Below are positions 61,501-64,000 of a DNA stretch of 64,000 bases, piece by piece. Below the pieces are notes generated by a model. That model worked only from the letters and a program-made list of their open reading frames with translations. It did not search any database and was not told where the DNA came from. Position numbers and translations under genes: made by a program. How positions within the stretch are numbered: the stretch's first letter is position 1; each line of letters starts with the position of its first letter. Origin of the DNA: Polaribacter haliotis (GTDB lineage Bacteria > Bacteroidota > Bacteroidia > Flavobacteriales > Flavobacteriaceae). Where the stretch lies: the NCBI RefSeq assembly GCF_014784055.1, contig NZ_CP061813.1, positions 1 to 64,000 of the forward strand. Direction: 5' to 3'.

Positions 61501-64000
61501 AATAACACAAGGTAATAATGGTACATCTTGGCATAAAGATGTTGGTTTAGATTCTGTTACTGTTTCTTTATGTAATATAGATGCAGATGGAGATGGCATC
61601 TCAAATTCTCGAGATTTAGATTCAGACAACGATGGTATTCCAGATATTATAGAAGCACAAAGTACAAAAGATTATACGAAACCTTTAGGTTTAGATTCAG
61701 ATAACGATGGTTTAGATGATGCCTATGATACTACACCAAATGGAGATTCTGCAGGTACAGGTTCTTTAGGTTTAACACCTGTTAATACAGACAGTACAGA
61801 TAATCCAGATTATAAAGATTTAGATGCAGATAACGATGGTATCTTTGATGTTAATGAATCTGGTAGTGAGTTACCAAATGACGGAAGTGGAAAAGTTTCA
61901 GGAGCTGTTGGTATAAACGGTTTAGTTAACGCATTAGATAATGGCGATAATTATGCAGATGTAAATGGTAGCTTCGATGATACGCAAACAGACAATTTCA
62001 CAGATGTAGATGATGATGCTAATTTTGGTGGAGATGTAGATTACAGAGATACAACTTTCGATTTAGATACTGATAAAGATGGGGTTCCAGATGATACAGA
62101 TTTAGATGACGATAACGATGGTATTTTAGATTCAGAGGAAACTGGAGTTTGTGGAACTGATAATACAGTTGCAAGTGTAACAGGTTTTGAAGGAATACTA
62201 TTTGATATGCCAGATCAAGATACTTGGTCGTTTATTAATGCTTCTAATCAATTTCCTGATTTTAATCAAACACAAATAGCAACGTTTGATTACGTAGAAT
62301 ATAAAAATACAGACAATGCCTTTAACGTAAGGTTTGCTAATTCACCAGTAAATCTTTCAGGATACTCTAAAGCAACCAACTATAATGGTTCCAATGTACC
62401 AAATGGTTCTGAAGATGCTGCCATTTTATTTACTAAAACAATTACAACTGTAGAAGCAGGAGTATATCAAATAGATTTAGGGTATGGAGATGACCATATT
62501 GTAGTATATCATAACGGTAATAAGGTGTATTCAATTCAAAATGCATACAATTCAACTACTAATAATAATGCAGTAAGTATTAGCAGTGTAATACCATCAA
62601 TAACACTTAATACAGGTGACGTTTTACAATATCTTTTAATAGAAGAACATACTGGTAACACTAATATCGATATTTATGGAACAAAACTTACTGAAATTGG
62701 TGGTGGAGAAAAAAGATGTGTAATTGATACAGATGGTGATGGAATTCCAAATCATTTAGATTTAGATTCAGATAACGATGGAATTCCTGACGTTATAGAG
62801 GCTGGTGGTACAGACACTAACAGAGATGGTATGGCAGATGATGATGATGATAATGCAGACAATACTGCAACTAATGGTATTCCAACTTCTGCAGGATCAG
62901 GTCAAACACCAAGAAACACAGATACAGACGGTATTCCAGACTATCTAGACATAGATGCAGATAATGATGGAATTCCAGATAATATAGAAGGTCAACCTTC
63001 TAACAACTATAAAGAACCAAGTGGTATTGCAACAGGAATTACAGATGTTAATAATAACGGTGTAGATGACACTTACGAAATTGGTGCTATTATTGGTCTA
63101 GAAGCAACAAACACAGATAATACAGATACTCCAGATTATATAGATTTAGATGCAGACAATGATGGTATTCCAGACATACAAGAAAACGGAGACACAGATA
63201 ACGTTGCTTCCGGAAACGATGCAGATAATGATGGTTTAGATGATGCATTTGATGATAATAATGACTCAAGTATTTTGGGTTCTACTGTAAATGATGGTTT
63301 AGGAGCTAATGATAAAGTTACAAATGAAGCAACATTAGAAACGGCTTATGGAGATTCAGACAATGATTTTCCACTTCCTGAAACTGGTGATTTAGACTAT
63401 AGAGATGCTACAGACACAGATAATGATGGTATTCCTGACAACGTAGATTTAGATGACGATAATGACGGAATTCCAGATAATTTAGAATGTACTACCCCAA
63501 TTGTATCAACTTTTAATGGAGGTACTGCAACACAAAGTTCTTCATTAAATAATGGTAATTGCCCAAGTAATAGTTGTTCCGCAAATTTAGCGAGAGATGG
63601 TAACACAAGTGGAGATTTTGGAAATGGTTCTGTAACACATACAAACACCCAAAAAGATCCTTGGTGGCTATTAGACATGGGATTTGTTACAACTATAGAT
63701 AATGTAGTTTTATACAATAGAACAAATTGTTGTGGAGATCGATTAGATGGTTTTATTTTAGAAGTATTAGATAATAATGATAACGTAGTTTATACTCATA
63801 ATAATGTCGTTGCATCTGCTACAAACACTATTAGTGGAATTAATACTTTAGGAAAGAAAATAAGAATTAGATTAGAAGGAGATGGCAGAATTTTAAGTTT
63901 AGCTGAGGTAGTTGTACAAGTTTCTGATTGTAATGGTACAGATACAGATGGAGATGGTATTCCAAATCATTTAGATTTAGATTCAGACAATGATGGTATT
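58559..64000 (+). CDS. Giant calcium-binding repeat adhesin with lectin-like domains, partial (runs off window)
   Basis: The frame from the ATG at 58559 stays open for 1814 codons to the window end. About 27 mostly polar residues precede a hydrophobic helix ending FSQ near residue 45, an extended signal peptide; no in-frame start nearer the helix exists. Residues about 46-240 form a beta-rich domain. From about 245 there are many thrombospondin type 3-like units of the form DSDGDGIPD-x-DLDSDNDGIPD, which bind calcium. Between them are globular inserts that each begin near a Cys: about 487-630, 815-1000, 1195-1385 and 1643-1790. The last looks like an F5/8 type C or F-type lectin domain (DPWWLLDMGFVTTIDNVVLYN; core WWLLDMGFVTTIDNVVLY). 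Probably a T9SS-exported adhesin whose sorting domain lies beyond the window. Confidence 0.85.
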   Translation, partial: MEKSFFLVSEFGEIQYLSKKNVTKKSIVFLTILFLFLFNFQSFSQTITGTGSRTTTCGTCTPVGWFNTGGSPDVSNRNNAGGQGTQGGNASWINAPLPLPPTGDVTWITMRDVGNLNTLPEESVTTNMGGLVNGKLYKLSVYHMTSISNTNGVGGDPYSRKYIDAFDYQIDGNARQKIPVISSAHENWVEKAYIFKAEPNASGEMTLTFYPLDNVVNPFDGDGNATFDNVESIHIAVELNAVEELDSDGDGVPDTIDIDDDNDGILDTVESTVNGTVYNPLGDEDGDLLPNYLDTRDDGTGDGSTTNYNDINGDGVADIFDFDNDGVPNHLDLDADGDGIPDIIEGQPTGTYKAFTGNVGANGLDSAFENNDSPTATSYPLINTENVGNPDYLDLDSDGDGQSDEEEANITLTGDVGVNGLDNSYDIADDYTDPNGIFDNSQSDNFPDSTNGGDVDWRDASTSKDTDGDGVADAIDIDDDNDGIPDTVECPSVAGSNATGVQSSTSVTNPTNAIGSNDARATLNDIADVLVIDLGKVVAKNAIIEIESRVTSNINHFMSVDQSLTAATSSYTNAKSYSWTTVNTDENKQYKLTSAARYIRIKLAVDGGGSLQIDNVLYKSFQPICDSDGDGIPNIRDLDSDNDGIPDNIEAQSSFNYKAPDSNGTTDSDGDGLNDAYDTDCVGGLFSCGGVTGVSLAVPNNHDGTDTPDYLDTDSDNDGTTDRIEAGLSLSGVVGVNGLDNNYDNGDNYTDVNGSFDNSPYGEIPNTNGTDSPDDVDFRDTITVFLDTDNDGVPDSVDIDDDNDGILDTEEDGNCTGSTTVSTYNFTSRASANNNWNFSDPRGTGLQVNNTGGRWSWHNGSTSSSNVGPDGGQSGGTDGYAYTEMSNPGANEDKFEVELKSTFDASNHSIIFSYYFGYRGDGNNGTIQLQSSDNGILWVNRGNAEQLDQQGIAQNGTFTWIKKTVDLSGLISGSATRFKLVITQGNNGTSWHKDVGLDSVTVSLCNIDADGDGISNSRDLDSDNDGIPDIIEAQSTKDYTKPLGLDSDNDGLDDAYDTTPNGDSAGTGSLGLTPVNTDSTDNPDYKDLDADNDGIFDVNESGSELPNDGSGKVSGAVGINGLVNALDNGDNYADVNGSFDDTQTDNFTDVDDDANFGGDVDYRDTTFDLDTDKDGVPDDTDLDDDNDGILDSEETGVCGTDNTVASVTGFEGILFDMPDQDTWSFINASNQFPDFNQTQIATFDYVEYKNTDNAFNVRFANSPVNLSGYSKATNYNGSNVPNGSEDAAILFTKTITTVEAGVYQIDLGYGDDHIVVYHNGNKVYSIQNAYNSTTNNNAVSISSVIPSITLNTGDVLQYLLIEEHTGNTNIDIYGTKLTEIGGGEKRCVIDTDGDGIPNHLDLDSDNDGIPDVIEAGGTDTNRDGMADDDDDNADNTATNGIPTSAGSGQTPRNTDTDGIPDYLDIDADNDGIPDNIEGQPSNNYKEPSGIATGITDVNNNGVDDTYEIGAIIGLEATNTDNTDTPDYIDLDADNDGIPDIQENGDTDNVASGNDADNDGLDDAFDDNNDSSILGSTVNDGLGANDKVTNEATLETAYGDSDNDFPLPETGDLDYRDATDTDNDGIPDNVDLDDDNDGIPDNLECTTPIVSTFNGGTATQSSSLNNGNCPSNSCSANLARDGNTSGDFGNGSVTHTNTQKDPWWLLDMGFVTTIDNVVLYNRTNCCGDRLDGFILEVLDNNDNVVYTHNNVVASATNTISGINTLGKKIRIRLEGDGRILSLAEVVVQVSDCNGTDTDGDGIPNHLDLDSDNDGI

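Noticed and set aside
59848..61629. Several 100-120 codon minus-strand frames in the repeat adhesin
   Set aside because: Asp/Gly-rich repeats on the plus strand create Ser/Pro-rich open frames on the other strand as a by-product.
59290..64000. Short direct DNA repeats (GATGGAGATGG-type) as a regulatory repeat array
   Set aside because: They encode the Asp-Gly-Asp-Gly calcium-binding units and stay in frame.

Overview
The window is AT-rich DNA from a marine-type Bacteroidota bacterium, most likely a member of the Flavobacteriaceae such as Polaribacter. That placement is an inference. It rests on paired SusC/SusD genes, many lipoproteins with a Ser/Ala/Gly-Cys lipobox, C-terminal type IX secretion (T9SS) sorting domains, TAnnTTTG-like -7 promoter boxes, and TAA stops in nearly every gene. 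I saw no tRNA, rRNA, insertion sequence, phage gene or CRISPR array.

Positions 1-20627 are an alpha-glucan (starch/glycogen/maltodextrin) utilisation locus. A SusC-type receptor runs leftward off the window edge. Divergent from it are a LacI-family regulator, broken by an in-frame TGA, and a long rightward cluster: MFS sugar transporter, beta-phosphoglucomutase, GH65 maltose phosphorylase, SusA-like GH13, alpha/beta-hydrolase esterase, a CE4 deacetylase-SGNH esterase fusion, GH31, two more GH13 enzymes and a SusB-like GH97. Lipoprotein enzymes cut and deacylate alpha-glucan outside the cytoplasm, the MFS protein imports maltose, and GH65 plus PgmB convert it by phosphorolysis to glucose and glucose-6-phosphate. 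Two tiny overlapping membrane-protein genes lie on the opposite strand after GH97.

Positions 21107-44670 are a beta-1,3/1,6-glucan (laminarin) locus. A 934-aa membrane regulator (propeller, Y_Y_Y, LuxR-type HTH) precedes SusC, SusD, two surface glycan-binding lipoproteins and a GH16 laminarinase, which end at a terminator. A second block encodes a cytoplasmic GH149-type beta-1,3-glucan phosphorylase, GH17, a clan GH-A enzyme, GH30 and an MFS transporter. A separately transcribed gene encodes a secreted T9SS protein with three nearly identical 168-residue binding modules. Its promoter has the same 21-bp motif, with the same 31-nt gap to the -7 box, as the susC promoter. This links it to the laminarin regulon and is the most interesting regulatory signal in the window. 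No GH3 beta-glucosidase is present in the locus; phosphorolysis may replace it.

Positions 44735-64000 are mostly outside sugar metabolism. They hold a leftward metallophosphoesterase plus a membrane-anchored peptidoglycan-binding-like protein, two tandem paralogous proteins of about 1950 residues (lipobox, BNR/sortilin-like propeller, PKD, two GEVED domains, T9SS tail), and the first 1814 codons of a giant adhesin. The adhesin has thrombospondin type 3-like calcium-binding repeats, inserted lectin-like domains and an unusually extended signal peptide.
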